Notes under the pieces: generated by a model
What the model was told of the DNA's origin: nothing
Database searches by the model: none
Seen by the model: the letters and a program-made list of their open reading frames with translations, nothing else
Translations under genes and position numbers: made by a program
In this document: positions 34,522 through 44,595 of the stretch, piece by piece
Numbering within the stretch: position 1 is the first letter of the stretch
Layout: every line of letters begins with the position of its first letter
DNA from: Planctomycetaceae bacterium
GTDB lineage: Bacteria > Planctomycetota > Planctomycetia > Planctomycetales > Planctomycetaceae
Direction of reading: 5' to 3'
DNA length: 64,000 nt
NCBI GenBank assembly: GCA_018699955.1
Contig: JABISG010000147.1
Coordinates: 222,544-286,543 of the forward strand

Positions 34522-35466
34522 CTACTTCTTCACCGTCCCACCGGCGGCGACGATTTTCGCTTGCGCATCTGCAAGCTGCTTCGCCGCGGCGGCCGATGCT
34601 TTTGTTGCTGCATCGGCCTTGGCCTTGGCTGCTGCTGCGGCCTTCGCAGCTGCATCGTATGCCTTCTTTGTTGCGTCAGCCTGTTTCTTGGCTGCCGCTG
34701 CCGCCGTCGCCGCTGCTGCTGCTTTCTTGGCTTCGGCGTCGGACGCCTTCTTGGCCGCTGCTGCTGCCGTTGCTGCGGCGGCCGACTTCTTCGTTTCAGC
34801 ATCGGCTGCGGTCTTGCTGGCGGCCGCCTTCGGCTTCAACGCTTCGGCTTCTTTCGTCGCTGCGGCCAATGCAATCACTCGTGCCTCTTCCTTCTTCTTA
34901 TCTGCCACGAGGTCGGGAATAATCTGCAAACCGGTCAGCGCTTTCTGAGTTTTTGCAACGCCGGCAATTGTCACTTTCGACTGCCAGATATACAGCTTCT
35001 TCAGTTTCTTCAGCCCAACCAGTTGGTCCAGTCCGGCATCGGTGACTTGGGTCCCGTACAGATTCAGGTACTCGAGATTCGCCAGTCCTTTCAGGTGGAC
35101 AAGCCCTGCATCGGTGATTGCCGTCTTCTCCAGATGCAATCGCGTCAGCGCCGACAGGTCTTTCAGTTGTGCGAGATCGGCATCGGTAATCGCCGTGCCA
35201 CGCAGATTCAGCAGCGTCAGCGAGCCTTTCAGATCCTTCAGCGGCGCGAGGTGCGTTCCGGTGACTTTGCCGTCGGCCAGGTGATAGGCCACTTCCAGTC
35301 GCTTGTCGCTTTGGGCAACGTCGAGCACGTGGCCGCCCAATTGCCGAACGGCGGCGATAGCCTTTTCTTCGGCCGCGGTTCGCTTTTCTGCCTTGTCCTG
35401 GGCGTTGGCCTGCATCAGCCCGCCTAAAAACATTGGCAACATAGCCAGCACGATGAACTTACGCAT
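34522..35466 (-). CDS. Secreted leucine-rich-repeat protein with Ala/Lys-rich tail
   Basis: A 314-residue exported protein. A very good ribosome site (GGGAGG) precedes ATG 35466 and a signal peptide (1-22). Residues about 60-180 carry four to five LRR units with the planctomycete-type pattern LTxLxLxxTxITDAGLxxL (LTRLHLEKTAITDAGLVHL and similar). Residues 195-310 are an Ala/Lys-rich region with internal repeats such as KKASDAEAKKAAAAATAAAA, predicted helical. The composition resembles the N-terminal half of the WD40 protein at 29079. The role is probably structural or binding. The reverse strand of the tail gives long spurious Cys-rich frames. Confidence 0.82.
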   Translation of the reverse strand: MRKFIVLAMLPMFLGGLMQANAQDKAEKRTAAEEKAIAAVRQLGGHVLDVAQSDKRLEVAYHLADGKVTGTHLAPLKDLKGSLTLLNLRGTAITDADLAQLKDLSALTRLHLEKTAITDAGLVHLKGLANLEYLNLYGTQVTDAGLDQLVGLKKLKKLYIWQSKVTIAGVAKTQKALTGLQIIPDLVADKKKEEARVIALAAATKEAEALKPKAAASKTAADAETKKSAAAATAAAAAKKASDAEAKKAAAAATAAAAAKKQADATKKAYDAAAKAAAAAKAKADAATKASAAAAKQLADAQAKIVAAGGTVKK

Positions 35467-35962
35467 TCCTGATTCCTCCCGACTCGTCTGAGTGACCGAA
35501 TGAGTGAAAAGTTGAAGAAAGGACGATCCGGCGATTTAGGTGTTCTCGCGGGATTGGTCGTTTTACGGGTTATTTGCTGGAATTCAATTCTAACACGACA
35601 GACAGGGCAAGGGAGGTAATCAAGAAGATTTTGTCGGTTTTCGTGGCGGGGCTCCTATTTTTCTTTGCGAATCTCCGCGCTCCTTCGCATCGTTGCGTTG
35701 AAAACAAACCACGTCATCTGTGCCACAATGGTCTCGCTCGGAGTGGGGGTTTTCGCTATGCTTCGGCCAATTCGAGCGGGTGGACTCTCACCACCCATAT
35801 CTCGAAAGACCATTCGGTCGTACAGCAATCGCGCCTCGATGACCCGCCGATCTCTCTCACATTCAAAAACCCTGCTGCGGTAACGATATGGTTCTGCCAT
35901 TGGACGAAAATCCGTCGTCTGGCTGGGCATCGCGTTTCCGTTGGTGAAATTGCGCCGAACAA
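35467..35962. other. Intergenic region, no gene recognised
   Basis: Nearly 500 bases upstream of both the LRR gene and the lipid-transport operon. Long open frames exist on both strands between 35574 and 36011, but they overlap each other, lack ribosome sites and resemble nothing known. It probably holds promoters for the two divergent units. Confidence 0.45.
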
Positions 35963-36802
35963 ATGGCTTCCCACCAACTTTCACAACCTCGAGACACATT
36001 CATTCACGTGATCGGCCGGTCGTTGCTTGCGGCCGTCGAATCGGTGGGGAATCTCACTTTGTTCGCGCTGCAACTGGTGGTTTGGATTGGACGTGGATTG
36101 CCCAAGCGGTCGGTGTTGTTGCCGTCGATGTACAACATCGGCGTACTCAGTTTGCCGGTGGTGATGATCACCGGCGGATTTATCGGCATGGTGCTCGCCG
36201 TTCAGGCATACGACCAGTTTCGGCTGATGCATCTGGAAACGCGACTCGGTGCGGTGATCAACGTTTCGTTGGTGAAAGAACTCGGGCCGGTGCTGGCGGC
36301 GACGATGCTTGCCGGCCGTGTTGGTAGCCGGATGGCCGCCGAACTGGGAACCATGCGCGTAACCGAGCAGATCGACGCGTTGACAGCGTTGGGAGCCAAT
36401 CCCATTCACTACCTGGTTGTGCCGCGATTCCTCGCCTGTTTTCTTCTCATCCCGCTATTAACCGCCGTTGCGGACTGCATGGGGATTGTGGGCGGTTGGT
36501 TTATCAGCACACAGGTTCTGGGCATCAACAGCTTCCATTATTGGCATCATGCCGAAACGTATGTGACGGCATTCGACGTTCTCAGCGGATTGTTCAAGAG
36601 TGTCTTTTTCGGAGCATCGATCGCGTTGGTTGCCTGTCATCGCGGCTTCCACTGCGGAGCCGGTGCCGAGGGTGTCGGCCGGGCAGCGACGGAATCGTTT
36701 GTCTTGTCGTTTGTTGCAATTCTGGTGCTCGACTTTTTCCTCGGCGTCTTTCTCAACGCGGTCTACTACACCGTTTGGCCCGCTTCGGTTCCCCTGCTTT
36801 GA
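35963..36802 (+). CDS. mlaE: MlaE-family ABC transporter permease
   Basis: A 279-residue inner-membrane permease of the MlaE/YrbE type, part of complexes that move phospholipids or other lipids between membranes. The conserved block [20 protein letters not shown] followed by [18 protein letters not shown] is unmistakable, and [20 protein letters not shown] and the terminal hydrophobic helices fit the five-to-six helix topology. It is followed by an ATPase (36897) and an MCE protein (37806), the usual core of the system. The Mla partners for the outer membrane (MlaA) and the STAS subunit (MlaB) are not in the window. Confidence 0.94.
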   Translation: MASHQLSQPRDTFIHVIGRSLLAAVESVGNLTLFALQLVVWIGRGLPKRSVLLPSMYNIGVLSLPVVMITGGFIGMVLAVQAYDQFRLMHLETRLGAVINVSLVKELGPVLAATMLAGRVGSRMAAELGTMRVTEQIDALTALGANPIHYLVVPRFLACFLLIPLLTAVADCMGIVGGWFISTQVLGINSFHYWHHAETYVTAFDVLSGLFKSVFFGASIALVACHRGFHCGAGAEGVGRAATESFVLSFVAILVLDFFLGVFLNAVYYTVWPASVPLL

Positions 36803-36824
36803 ATGTGAGTTACGCGACACCGCG

Positions 36825-36850
36825 CGGGTGCCACTGGCGTGTCACCAGTG
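36825..36850 (+). repeat. CGGGTGCCACTGG repeat with hairpin
   Basis: The first 19 bases are identical to 10338-10356. Here CACTGG pairs with CCAGTG to form a small stem in the spacer between permease and ATPase genes. Confidence 0.6.
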
Positions 36851-36896
36851 CATTGCGGTGAATGTGTGTTGTGAAAAAAGACTAGCAGCCAAACCC

Positions 36897-37715
36897 ATGC
36901 CCACCCCGCCCGAAACCAACAACCCGCCCTCCATCGCGTTGAAACACGTGTGGAAGAAGTTTGAAACGCAGCCAGTGCTGCGCGATATCTCCATCGAGGT
37001 CGAGCCGAACGAGACATTGGCGTTAATTGGCGAGAGTGGCTGTGGAAAGAGCGTGACGATGAAACTGATGATGTCGCTGCTCGAACCAAGCCGCGGCGAA
37101 GTCTTCTGGTCGGGTCGGCCGGTCAAGAGTCGCAGCGATGCGGAACTCACGCGCGAACGTCTGCAATTTGGGTACCTGTTTCAGGGGGCAGCATTATTCG
37201 ACAGCCTGACGGTGTACGAAAACGTCGCCTTCGCCCTCAAACAGAACACAAGAATGCCGGAAGAACGCATTCGCGAAATTGTTTACGAGCGGCTGAAAGA
37301 GGTGGGGCTGACTGAATCAATTTGCAGCCGCAAACCGGCGGAACTCTCCGGCGGCATGAAAAAACGTGTCGGATTGGCGCGGGCACTGGCCCTCTCGCCC
37401 GATGTGATGCTGTACGATGAGCCGACCACCGGGCTGGATCCCATTATGAGCGATGTGATCAACGAGTTGATATTGCAGACCCGCGCGCGTCGGCCGGTCA
37501 CCAGCATCGTGGTCACTCATGACATGCGAACGGTGGAGAAAGTCGCCGACCGGGTCATCATGTTCTACCCGCTCTCGCGGCTCAAGAATGACGAACCACA
37601 GATCGTATTTTCAGGAACCTATGAAGAAGCCCTGGCATCGACAGACCCTCGCGTCACTACGTTTGTTCGCGGCCAGGCCGGCGAACGCATTCAGGAAATG
37701 GCACTCAGTTTGTGA
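36897..37715 (+). CDS. mlaF: ABC transporter ATP-binding protein, MlaF-type
   Basis: A 272-residue ATPase that powers the MlaE-type permease encoded just upstream. Walker A is GESGCGKS, the signature is [15 protein letters not shown] (the MKKR version typical of Mla ATPases), and Walker B is [13 protein letters not shown], with the H-loop in VVTHDM. The true start is ATG 36897; the longer open frame upstream overlaps the permease gene and is not coding. The 94-base spacer holds a dispersed repeat. The closest family is MlaF (YrbF). Confidence 0.94.
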   Translation: MPTPPETNNPPSIALKHVWKKFETQPVLRDISIEVEPNETLALIGESGCGKSVTMKLMMSLLEPSRGEVFWSGRPVKSRSDAELTRERLQFGYLFQGAALFDSLTVYENVAFALKQNTRMPEERIREIVYERLKEVGLTESICSRKPAELSGGMKKRVGLARALALSPDVMLYDEPTTGLDPIMSDVINELILQTRARRPVTSIVVTHDMRTVEKVADRVIMFYPLSRLKNDEPQIVFSGTYEEALASTDPRVTTFVRGQAGERIQEMALSL

Positions 37716-37805
37716 CGAGACAAGAGACAAGAAACAAAGTTTGCATCGAGACGTGTTTTTTCTCACCACTTCTTTGGTCGATGGTTGTTAGAGGTTTGAA
37801 CCGCA

Positions 37806-38954
37806 ATGACTGAGCGTCAACTTCAATTTCGTGTCGGCATGTTCTCCATCGTGGCGGTTGCGTTAACCGGCGTAATGGTTTTCAAGTTTGGCGCTTTGAA
37901 GTCGTTGTTGGAACCGCAATATACAATCGCGATTCACTTCGAATCCGCCCCCGGACTCTACCCGTCGACGCCCGTCAGAAAAAGCGGGATCGCAATCGGC
38001 TCCGTGCAGGAGGTGACGTTCGACGACCAACGCGGTGGAGTCACGGCCATTGTCCAGATTAAGGAACACTATCGTTTGCGGGCCGACGCGCAGCCGTTGC
38101 TCACCCGCAGTTTGCTCGGCGATGCCGCCATCGAATTCACGCCGGGCAGAAGCCGGCGGGTCATTCAACCGGGGGCGACGATTGAAGGCGCCAGTCCCGA
38201 AGGGCCGATGGAGATCGTCCGTCGGCTGGAAGGCAAGTTGAACGGAACGCTCGACTCATTTGACTCGACCAGCCGCGAGTGGGAACGCGTTGGGAAGAAC
38301 ATCAACAACCTCGTCGAGACGAATCGAGGGAACCTCGACGACGTCGTCGAACGTGCGGCCGAGTCGCTGGAGCAGTTCACGTTGACGATGAAGACGGCCA
38401 ACCAGACATTGGCGAATGCCAACAAGATTGTCGGTGATCCGCAGAATCAGGAAAACCTGCGAAAGACACTGGCGGCGATGCCGAAAATGATCGAAGAGAC
38501 GCACCAGACGATTTCGGCAGTGAAATCGGCGGTCGAGACGGCTGATGAGAACCTCGAAAACCTGAAGGACGTGACCGGCCCGCTTGCCAAACGCAGCGCA
38601 TCCATCGTCACCAAACTTGATGGCACCATGTCGAATCTCGAATCACTGTCCGGCGAGTTGAACCAGTTCGCTCACCTGGTGAACGACGGCGACGGAACGA
38701 TTAAGAAACTCGCCGGCGATCCGGAACTGTACGAGAACATGAATCGCTCGGCAGCCTCGCTGGCAATTCTGCTGAAGAATCTGCAGCCGGTGGTCAAAGA
38801 CCTGAGAATCTTCAGCGACAAGGTGGCACGGCATCCGGAACTAATCGGCGTGAGCGGAGCGATTAAGGGGAGTTCGGGAATCAAAGAACCGCCATCCGAG
38901 ACTCCGCTGCGGCAAAGTCGTCGTGGCGGATCAACGACCGGCTTTCCACGGTGA
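37806..38954 (+). CDS. MCE-family lipid-binding protein, MlaD-like
   Basis: A 382-residue substrate-binding component of the MlaE/MlaF system. One membrane anchor is at residues about 10-30 (GMFSIVAVALTGVMVFKFGA). The MCE domain (about 38-120) contains the typical APGLYPSTPVRKSGIAIGSV. The remainder is a long helical region (about 140-340) with heptad character, as in MCE proteins that form tunnels or needles. It is longer than MlaD itself and closer to the large proteins of the Mce type. It is 90 bases downstream of the ATPase and completes the three-gene operon. Confidence 0.92.
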   Translation: MTERQLQFRVGMFSIVAVALTGVMVFKFGALKSLLEPQYTIAIHFESAPGLYPSTPVRKSGIAIGSVQEVTFDDQRGGVTAIVQIKEHYRLRADAQPLLTRSLLGDAAIEFTPGRSRRVIQPGATIEGASPEGPMEIVRRLEGKLNGTLDSFDSTSREWERVGKNINNLVETNRGNLDDVVERAAESLEQFTLTMKTANQTLANANKIVGDPQNQENLRKTLAAMPKMIEETHQTISAVKSAVETADENLENLKDVTGPLAKRSASIVTKLDGTMSNLESLSGELNQFAHLVNDGDGTIKKLAGDPELYENMNRSAASLAILLKNLQPVVKDLRIFSDKVARHPELIGVSGAIKGSSGIKEPPSETPLRQSRRGGSTTGFPR

Positions 38955-38964
38955 CCTGATTCGC

Positions 38965-39405
38965 TTACTGACCGTCGCGGGTTTCCCGACGCAGGTCATT
39001 CGCGCGATCGATCAACTCCTGCGTCCCCACAATCACCTGCGGCTTGAGTGGGTAGGTGAAATTGTGCCGATTGGTCACTTTGAACGGCAGCAGATTGTCG
39101 GAGAAGAAATCGAGCGGCACAACCTGGTACCAGGGCGTTTTGACCCGCTGCATACTGGTGACCGTTTCGTAGCCATCTTTAATCAGCGTAATTTCCCGCG
39201 TTCCGTAATACGTGAAATCGATTTGCGCCGGCGTGTAACCTTTTTCCTCGCCGTCGATCAGCACCAGAGCGCCCGGGGGATCGGAGTTGATCGTCATGCG
39301 GCGGTGGACTGAGCCACAACCGCTCAGCCCTGCGACCAGCACGAGAGCAAGCAGGGCGATGAGCGAACGACCGCCTGTGGCGACATTCCAAGGGGAAGCG
39401 GGCAT
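38965..39405 (-). CDS. PEGA-domain lipoprotein
   Basis: A 146-residue lipoprotein. ATG 39405 starts a signal with lipobox LSGC (residues about 24-30), so Cys is the probable lipidation site. The PEGA domain follows: INSDPPGALVLIDGEEKGYT then FTYYGTREITLIKDGYETVT is the family's surface-layer-like beta fold. The tail, YPLKPQVIVGTQELIDRAND, is helical. It is convergent with the MCE gene and only 10 bases away. A cell-envelope role is likely, with the precise task unknown. Confidence 0.85.
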   Translation of the reverse strand: MPASPWNVATGGRSLIALLALVLVAGLSGCGSVHRRMTINSDPPGALVLIDGEEKGYTPAQIDFTYYGTREITLIKDGYETVTSMQRVKTPWYQVVPLDFFSDNLLPFKVTNRHNFTYPLKPQVIVGTQELIDRANDLRRETRDGQ

Positions 39406-39717
39406 AGATCGAATGACCGTCTGTGCGACAACGACATGGCACGAAAGCAAGAGGCAAGGAATTGGCCAATCACGATCCGTGTCGAGGGGGTCCAACGCGG
39501 GGCGGGATTGTATCGGCAGCTTATTGGAACGCCAAGAGCAAATTCACGCCCCCCATTTGCGTAAATTGCCTCATCGCCGCTCTTTTGTTCTGCGAGATGG
39601 GCTGATTCCTTTGCCCATTGTTTTCAACACGAGTATGATGAAACGATGGAGTTCAAGTCCCGCCTCCGCCGAGCAACGTAAACCGTTAACTCAATCATTC
39701 TCGATTCAGGTGTGTTG
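39406..39717. other. Intergenic region, no gene recognised
   Basis: About 310 bases between the divergent PEGA gene and the PP2C gene. A GTTCAAGTC stretch near 39651 looks a little like a tRNA T-arm, but no cloverleaf can be built around it. Confidence 0.4.
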
Positions 39718-41022
39718 ATGCGCTGGGAGCAAGTAATCAAATACGGCTCGCTCAGCGATATCGGTTTTCGTCGCCAGAATAATGAGGACGCTGCGATTGT
39801 TCAGCTTTGTGCTGACCCCGAAATCTGGCAGCAGCACGGACACGTCTTGCTCGTCGCCGATGGTATGGGGGGACACGCGGCAGGCGAACTTGCCAGCAAA
39901 CTTGCCGCCGACACATTGCCTCAAACGTTCTTCAAGTCGCGCGATAAAGACGTTCAGTCCGCTCTCAAAGAGGCGATCGAAGTCACCAATAAAACCATCA
40001 ACGACCGTGGAACGCAGAACAAAGACTTTCAGCGAATGGGGACCACGTGCGCGTCGCTGGTGCTCGGTCCCGATGGTGCAACAATCGGCCACGTGGGTGA
40101 CAGCCGTGTTTACCGCGTTCGCGGCGACCGGATTGATCAACTGACGTTCGATCACAGCCTGCAGTGGGAGTTATTGCGCGAGAACAAAGTGAGCCGCGAG
40201 GAGATTCTGCTCCGCGAACCCAGGCACGTCATCACACGTTCGCTGGGACCCGAACCAGTCGTCAAAGTGGATATTGAAGGGCCGTTTGAGGTGTTGCCCG
40301 ATGACGTGTTCGTGCTGTGTACCGATGGCCTGACAGGTCATCTCAACGATGCGGAAATTGGAACAATTGCCCGCGAATTACCACCCGAGGAGGCTTGTCG
40401 GCTGATGGTGAACCTCGCCAACCTGCGGGGCGGATCGGATAACATTACGGTTGTGGTCGCTCGGGTGGGTGATGTCCCGGATGAAGTGCTCATGGGTGAT
40501 GAGCAACAGCAGCGGGTGATGGAGCAGAAGCGAGGCTGGTTGTGGCTTGCGGGATTCTGGGCCATCGCCGTGCTGTTCGTCCTAGGCGTGGTCTTGTTGC
40601 TGTTTCGGCATCAGTCGGAGGGGATTGCATCAATAGCCGCCAGCGCAGTCGTTCTTTCAATAATGATGTTCGTCTTTTTTCGCCGACTGCGGACGCCGTC
40701 CATTTCGATCTCTTCGGCTGAGACGGTTTTGTGGAGTCCGTACGCCACGGCTTCAGCACGTCTTACCAAGAAATTCCTGGGGCATCTCGCCGCCGTTGAG
40801 GCGGAGTTGCAGCGGACCGCCTCGGCTGAGAGTTGGGTGATCGACTGGAGTCGTCACGAAAATGTCTACACGCAGGCCAAGACCGCATACGCGGCCCGCG
40901 ATTTTCCCCTCTCCTTCACGCACTATGCAAGAGCCGTCGATACGCTGATGGTGGGGCTGCACGAGTGCCGCAAACAAATGCATCGCGAAGCCAAGTGGGG
41001 CAAATCCAAGAACGGCGAATGA
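39718..41022 (+). CDS. PP2C-type protein phosphatase with membrane segments
   Basis: A 434-residue bacterial Stp1/PrpC-like phosphatase. The PP2C domain (about 1-250) has the metal-binding blocks SDIGFRRQNNEDA, LLVADGMGGHAAGELAS, IGHVGDSRVYRVRG, LCTDGL and GSDNITVVV. Two membrane helices at about 275-325 separate it from a C-terminal helical domain of about 100 residues, which has charged pairs resembling a TPR-like helical bundle. This would be a membrane-tethered phosphatase. ATG 39718 follows two alternative in-frame starts (GTG, TTG) and has AGG at a fair distance. A histidine kinase gene follows on the same strand 209 bases downstream. Confidence 0.9.
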   Translation: MRWEQVIKYGSLSDIGFRRQNNEDAAIVQLCADPEIWQQHGHVLLVADGMGGHAAGELASKLAADTLPQTFFKSRDKDVQSALKEAIEVTNKTINDRGTQNKDFQRMGTTCASLVLGPDGATIGHVGDSRVYRVRGDRIDQLTFDHSLQWELLRENKVSREEILLREPRHVITRSLGPEPVVKVDIEGPFEVLPDDVFVLCTDGLTGHLNDAEIGTIARELPPEEACRLMVNLANLRGGSDNITVVVARVGDVPDEVLMGDEQQQRVMEQKRGWLWLAGFWAIAVLFVLGVVLLLFRHQSEGIASIAASAVVLSIMMFVFFRRLRTPSISISSAETVLWSPYATASARLTKKFLGHLAAVEAELQRTASAESWVIDWSRHENVYTQAKTAYAARDFPLSFTHYARAVDTLMVGLHECRKQMHREAKWGKSKNGE

Positions 41023-41231
41023 CGCTCGTCTGATTCTTTGTTGTTGGTGTCATCGCGTTCCGGGGAAGTCGTTTCTTCAAGGCTCCTTGTTCGGTATTCA
41101 GGAGCCCCGTTCTCGCTGTCTCAAGGCGCGGGGTTGTCACTGCGACCGGGCAGGTGATACACTTTTCCCGCTTCCGTCGGAGACGGAAAAACCGCTGCCG
41201 CGATGTGGCCACGATAGGGAGATCGACCACC

Positions 41232-42767
41232 GTGCTATTCACCCGCACCATTCGGCGGAAAATGGTCTTCGGACTTTCATTGGTGCTGGTGATGCTGGTG
41301 ACGCTGTCGCTCAGTGCCATCTCCGGCCTGTTGTCTTACCGCGAAACGGTCCGTGGGCTGACACTGAAGATCGACCGCGTTCCGCGACGTTCCGATCTCA
41401 CCGCCGCATTCGGACTGCTGTACGATCCGCTGTTGCGCACAGCGCCTCAGTATCGGGGGCAGGAGTTTAAGCGCCAAATGAAGACCGTGGAGCGGGAAGT
41501 CCAGATTTTTACAGGAAAACTCGATGATCTACCACCCGCACCGGGTGTTCGTGACCAGCGGCCGATCACATACCAACTGCTGGCCCAGGTTGGGCTGAGG
41601 CTCGAGAAGTTGAAGGAGATCGGGGCAGATCTCAACGACGAAAAACAGGTCGCCGCCACTACCGAACGCATGCTCCGCGAATTGGGGTACTTGCAGCTTC
41701 TCGCCCACCGTATGCCCGATTCGCAACTCGGTTTGAAGCAGACATTGCTGGCTGCACGCAGCGCATATCACACCCGCTTTGTCTGGGTGGGCGGGACCAG
41801 CGCCCTTGTGGCGATCCTGTTTTTTAGCTTGGTGAGTTACGGATACACGGGGATTTTCTCCCCGTTGTCGAGATTGCATCAAGGGGCGTCACGCGTCGCT
41901 CAAGGCGATTTCGACTATCGTCTCGATCTGCAAACCAACGATGAAATGGCCGAATTGGCCGAATCGTTCAATCGCATGACCGACCGCTTTCAGCAGACCA
42001 ACTGCGATCTTGACCGACAAGTTCGAGAACGCACGAAACAACTGCTTCGCTCGGAACGATTGGCGGGGATTGGACTGTTGGCGGCCGGAGTCGGCCACGA
42101 AATCAACAATCCGCTGTCAGCAATCGCCATGGCGACCGAGTCGATTCAGTATCGCTGGCAAGAACTGTGCGCCGATGCAGATCCGGCTGAAGTGGAGAAT
42201 GTCAAAGAATATCTGGAAATGATTCACAGCGAGGCCTTCCGCTGCCGCGAAATTACTGCTCGTCTGCTTGATTTTGCCCGCGGTGACGACGGTGTTCGTT
42301 CGTCCAACAACTTAACGCAGATAATTTCCGACGTGTTGCTGATGGTGCGGCCGATGAGTCAGTTTCAGGACCGCCACATTGAGTTTTCTCACACAGAGGC
42401 TTGTATGGCAGAAGTCAACGCGTCGGAGATCAAGCAGGTTGTGCTGAATCTTGTCGCCAATTCACTGGAAGCGATGCAAAGCGGGGGGACGCTCAATATC
42501 GATGTCACCGAGCAGGTCGATCACGCAATCTTGACCTTCCAGGATGACGGTTGCGGAATGACGCCAGAGGTGATTGAAAACATCTTTGAGCCATTTTTTA
42601 CGCGACGCCAGGACGGCCGCGGTACCGGGTTGGGAATGGCCATCAGTCATCGAATTATCAGCGATCACGGAGGGACGGTCGAAGTCACCAGCGACGGTCC
42701 CGGTTGCGGCAGCACCTTTCGCTTGCACATTCCCCGAAGCGTCCCTCATTCCCAGGCGGCCGCTTGA
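41232..42767 (+). CDS. Sensor histidine kinase with HAMP domain
   Basis: A 511-residue membrane sensor. GTG 41232 (GGGAG about 10 bases before) gives an N-terminal membrane helix at about 10-35, an extracytoplasmic region to about 195, a second helix, and a HAMP segment (GIFSPLSRLHQGASRVAQGD). The kinase core has the H-box GHEINNPLSA with the phospho-acceptor His, the N-box NLVANSLEAM, G1 DDGCGM and G2 GTGLGMAI, ending in the usual ATPase fold. The H-box and arrangement resemble NtrB-like kinases. The sigma-54 response regulator that follows (43071) is the likely partner. Confidence 0.9.
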   Translation: MLFTRTIRRKMVFGLSLVLVMLVTLSLSAISGLLSYRETVRGLTLKIDRVPRRSDLTAAFGLLYDPLLRTAPQYRGQEFKRQMKTVEREVQIFTGKLDDLPPAPGVRDQRPITYQLLAQVGLRLEKLKEIGADLNDEKQVAATTERMLRELGYLQLLAHRMPDSQLGLKQTLLAARSAYHTRFVWVGGTSALVAILFFSLVSYGYTGIFSPLSRLHQGASRVAQGDFDYRLDLQTNDEMAELAESFNRMTDRFQQTNCDLDRQVRERTKQLLRSERLAGIGLLAAGVGHEINNPLSAIAMATESIQYRWQELCADADPAEVENVKEYLEMIHSEAFRCREITARLLDFARGDDGVRSSNNLTQIISDVLLMVRPMSQFQDRHIEFSHTEACMAEVNASEIKQVVLNLVANSLEAMQSGGTLNIDVTEQVDHAILTFQDDGCGMTPEVIENIFEPFFTRRQDGRGTGLGMAISHRIISDHGGTVEVTSDGPGCGSTFRLHIPRSVPHSQAAA

Positions 42768-43070
42768 ACCGGAGCGTTTCAGGCACTGCCAGGGCCTCCC
42801 ATTTTGAGGGCATCCCGTCAAAACGAGACGCTGAGAGTGTTCGTTTTGCATGCCATCGAAATTCTCTTCGGGAATCCAATTGCCAGAGATTGTAAATTCT
42901 GTTATCAACCGGATCCCTTCAGCAGTGCTGCTGATTTTTACAACAATGATTCGCCGCAACCAGCTTCATGCCATCTTGTTACACGATTTTTCTCTGATAA
43001 TCTCGATTGCCGACAGCCCATAGGATCCAGCGGACAAGGACGTCTGCGTTTCGACCAGGGAGTGGTTCTG
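42768..43070. other. Intergenic region between kinase and regulator
   Basis: There are 303 bases with no gene recognised. The frame of the regulator is open through this stretch, but the encoded residues do not resemble a regulator N-terminus. It may hold a separate promoter. Confidence 0.4.
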
Positions 43071-44462
43071 TTGAGTTCACCAACACAGCACAGTCTTCAG
43101 GTTTTGTTCGTCGATGATAATACGGTCATTCGCAAGGTCATGCAGGCCGAGTTGCCTAGGATGGGCCACAAGGTTGTCATCTGTGAAGACGGACAGGCGG
43201 CCCTTGATGCGGTCAAGAAACAGACCTTCGACGTGGCAATCGTTGATCTGAAAATGCCCGGCCTGAGCGGTTGGGACGTGTTCGATCATCTGAAAGAAGT
43301 CTCCCCCGAGACGGAAGTGATTATCAGCACCGGCCACGGCAGCATGGACGAGGCGATCCAGGCGCTTCGCAAGGGGGCGTACGACTTCCTGCCCAAGCCT
43401 TGCCAGCTGTTTGAAATTGCCAACGTGCTACAGCGCGTTGGCGAAAAGCGGGCTTTGACAAACAAGGCACTCGCACTGGAGAGCCGGCTGCAGGCCGTCG
43501 AAGGCTCCCCTGACCTTGTTGGCGACGGGCCGGCAATGTCTCGTGTTAAGACAATGATCGACAAGGTTGCTCCGACCGATGCGGCCGTGATTGTTCTGGG
43601 TGAAACCGGCACGGGGAAAGAGCTTGTCGCGCGGCGAATTCACGATCAAAGTTCTCGGGCCAACGCGCCGTTTGTTGCGGTCAATTGCGGTGCGCTGCCG
43701 GAGAATCTCGTTGAGAGCGAATTCTTTGGACACCGCAAAGGAGCGTTCACGGGAGCCGAAACTGCTCGCAAGGGGCTGTTTGAAGTTGCACACGGTGGAA
43801 CCCTGTTTCTCGATGAGCTTGGGGAACTCAACAAGACGATGCAGGTTAAGCTGCTGAGATTTCTGGAATCTGGAGAGGTTCGCCGGGTTGGCGAGAACGA
43901 ACCATTTCACGTTGATGTTCGCATTGTCTCTGCAACCAATCGCGATCTGCAGCAAATGGTCAACGAGGAGACATTTCGTGAAGACCTGTTTTATCGGGTC
44001 AACACGTTTGAAATCCATCTGCCGCCTCTGCGCGAACGAAAAGAGGACATTCCGGAGTTGTCGAGATTCCTCATTGCCCGCCATTTGAAGCGGTGTGATG
44101 TGCCTGAGGATATTCTCGCGGCCGACACGGTCGAACTTCTGCTGAGTCACGACTGGACCGGCAATGTGCGCGAGCTGGCCAACGCGTTGGAACACGCCGC
44201 CATACTTTCCGGTGGTGGCACGATTGCTCCGGACGATTTGCCCAGCAGCCTCAGTCGTCGGCAGGGCGAATCACGCGGAAGCTTTTCGATTGCGGGCCGA
44301 TCAAAGCCGCGTACGCTGCGGGAAATCGAGATGGAGTACATCTACCACGTGCTCGACCGTCACGATGGTGACAAGCCACAAGCTGCCGCTGAACTCGCGA
44401 TCGCGTTGAAAACGCTGTACAACAAGCTCAATCAGGATCAGGCGAGATTGGCTGCCGGTTAG
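43071..44462 (+). CDS. Sigma-54-dependent response regulator, NtrC/AtoC-like
   Basis: A 463-residue transcription activator. The receiver domain (1-120) has the acidic DD pair near residue 15, phospho-acceptor Asp59 in VDLKMPG, and Lys in FLPKP. The AAA+ domain (about 145-370) has Walker A GETGTGKE, the sigma-54 contact loop GAFTGA and Walker [10 protein letters not shown] short C-terminal helical part with [18 protein letters not shown] is a Fis-type DNA-binding helix-turn-helix. TTG 43071 has GGGAG 8 bases before it and is preferred to the long upstream frame; GTG 43062 is another option. It requires RpoN and is probably phosphorylated by the upstream kinase. Confidence 0.93.
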   Translation: MSSPTQHSLQVLFVDDNTVIRKVMQAELPRMGHKVVICEDGQAALDAVKKQTFDVAIVDLKMPGLSGWDVFDHLKEVSPETEVIISTGHGSMDEAIQALRKGAYDFLPKPCQLFEIANVLQRVGEKRALTNKALALESRLQAVEGSPDLVGDGPAMSRVKTMIDKVAPTDAAVIVLGETGTGKELVARRIHDQSSRANAPFVAVNCGALPENLVESEFFGHRKGAFTGAETARKGLFEVAHGGTLFLDELGELNKTMQVKLLRFLESGEVRRVGENEPFHVDVRIVSATNRDLQQMVNEETFREDLFYRVNTFEIHLPPLRERKEDIPELSRFLIARHLKRCDVPEDILAADTVELLLSHDWTGNVRELANALEHAAILSGGGTIAPDDLPSSLSRRQGESRGSFSIAGRSKPRTLREIEMEYIYHVLDRHDGDKPQAAAELAIALKTLYNKLNQDQARLAAG

Positions 44463-44547
44463 CAGGCGTTTCCCGCCTGTTTTATTCGCTGCAGCCAGCG
44501 TTCTGAAGGTTCCCGCCATTTGGTGAGGGGTACCTCGCGAAGTGCCA

Positions 44548-44580
44548 CCTCACCCCAACCCTCTCCCGTGGGGAGAGGGT
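44548..44580 (-). repeat. CCCTCTCCCG hairpin repeat, second copy
   Basis: CCTCACCCCAACCCTCTCCC followed by GTGGGGAGAGGGT is the inverted version of 10253-10286. It lies between the convergent regulator and lexA genes and may be the boundary of both transcripts. Confidence 0.65.
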
Positions 44581-44595
44581 GTTGTTGGGCCAGCT

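Noticed and set aside
34561-35427. Long Cys/Gly-rich frame on the plus strand opposite the LRR gene
   Set aside because: It is the antisense of the Ala/Lys-rich repeats (GCN and AAR codons), has no ribosome site, and the minus-strand gene has a signal peptide and LRRs.
35574-36011. Plus-strand frame upstream of the permease, and a minus-strand frame in the same place
   Set aside because: They overlap each other and the start of the permease gene, and neither has recognisable domains.
39640-39670. GTTCAAGTC resembling a tRNA T-arm
   Set aside because: No anticodon or acceptor stem can be paired around it.
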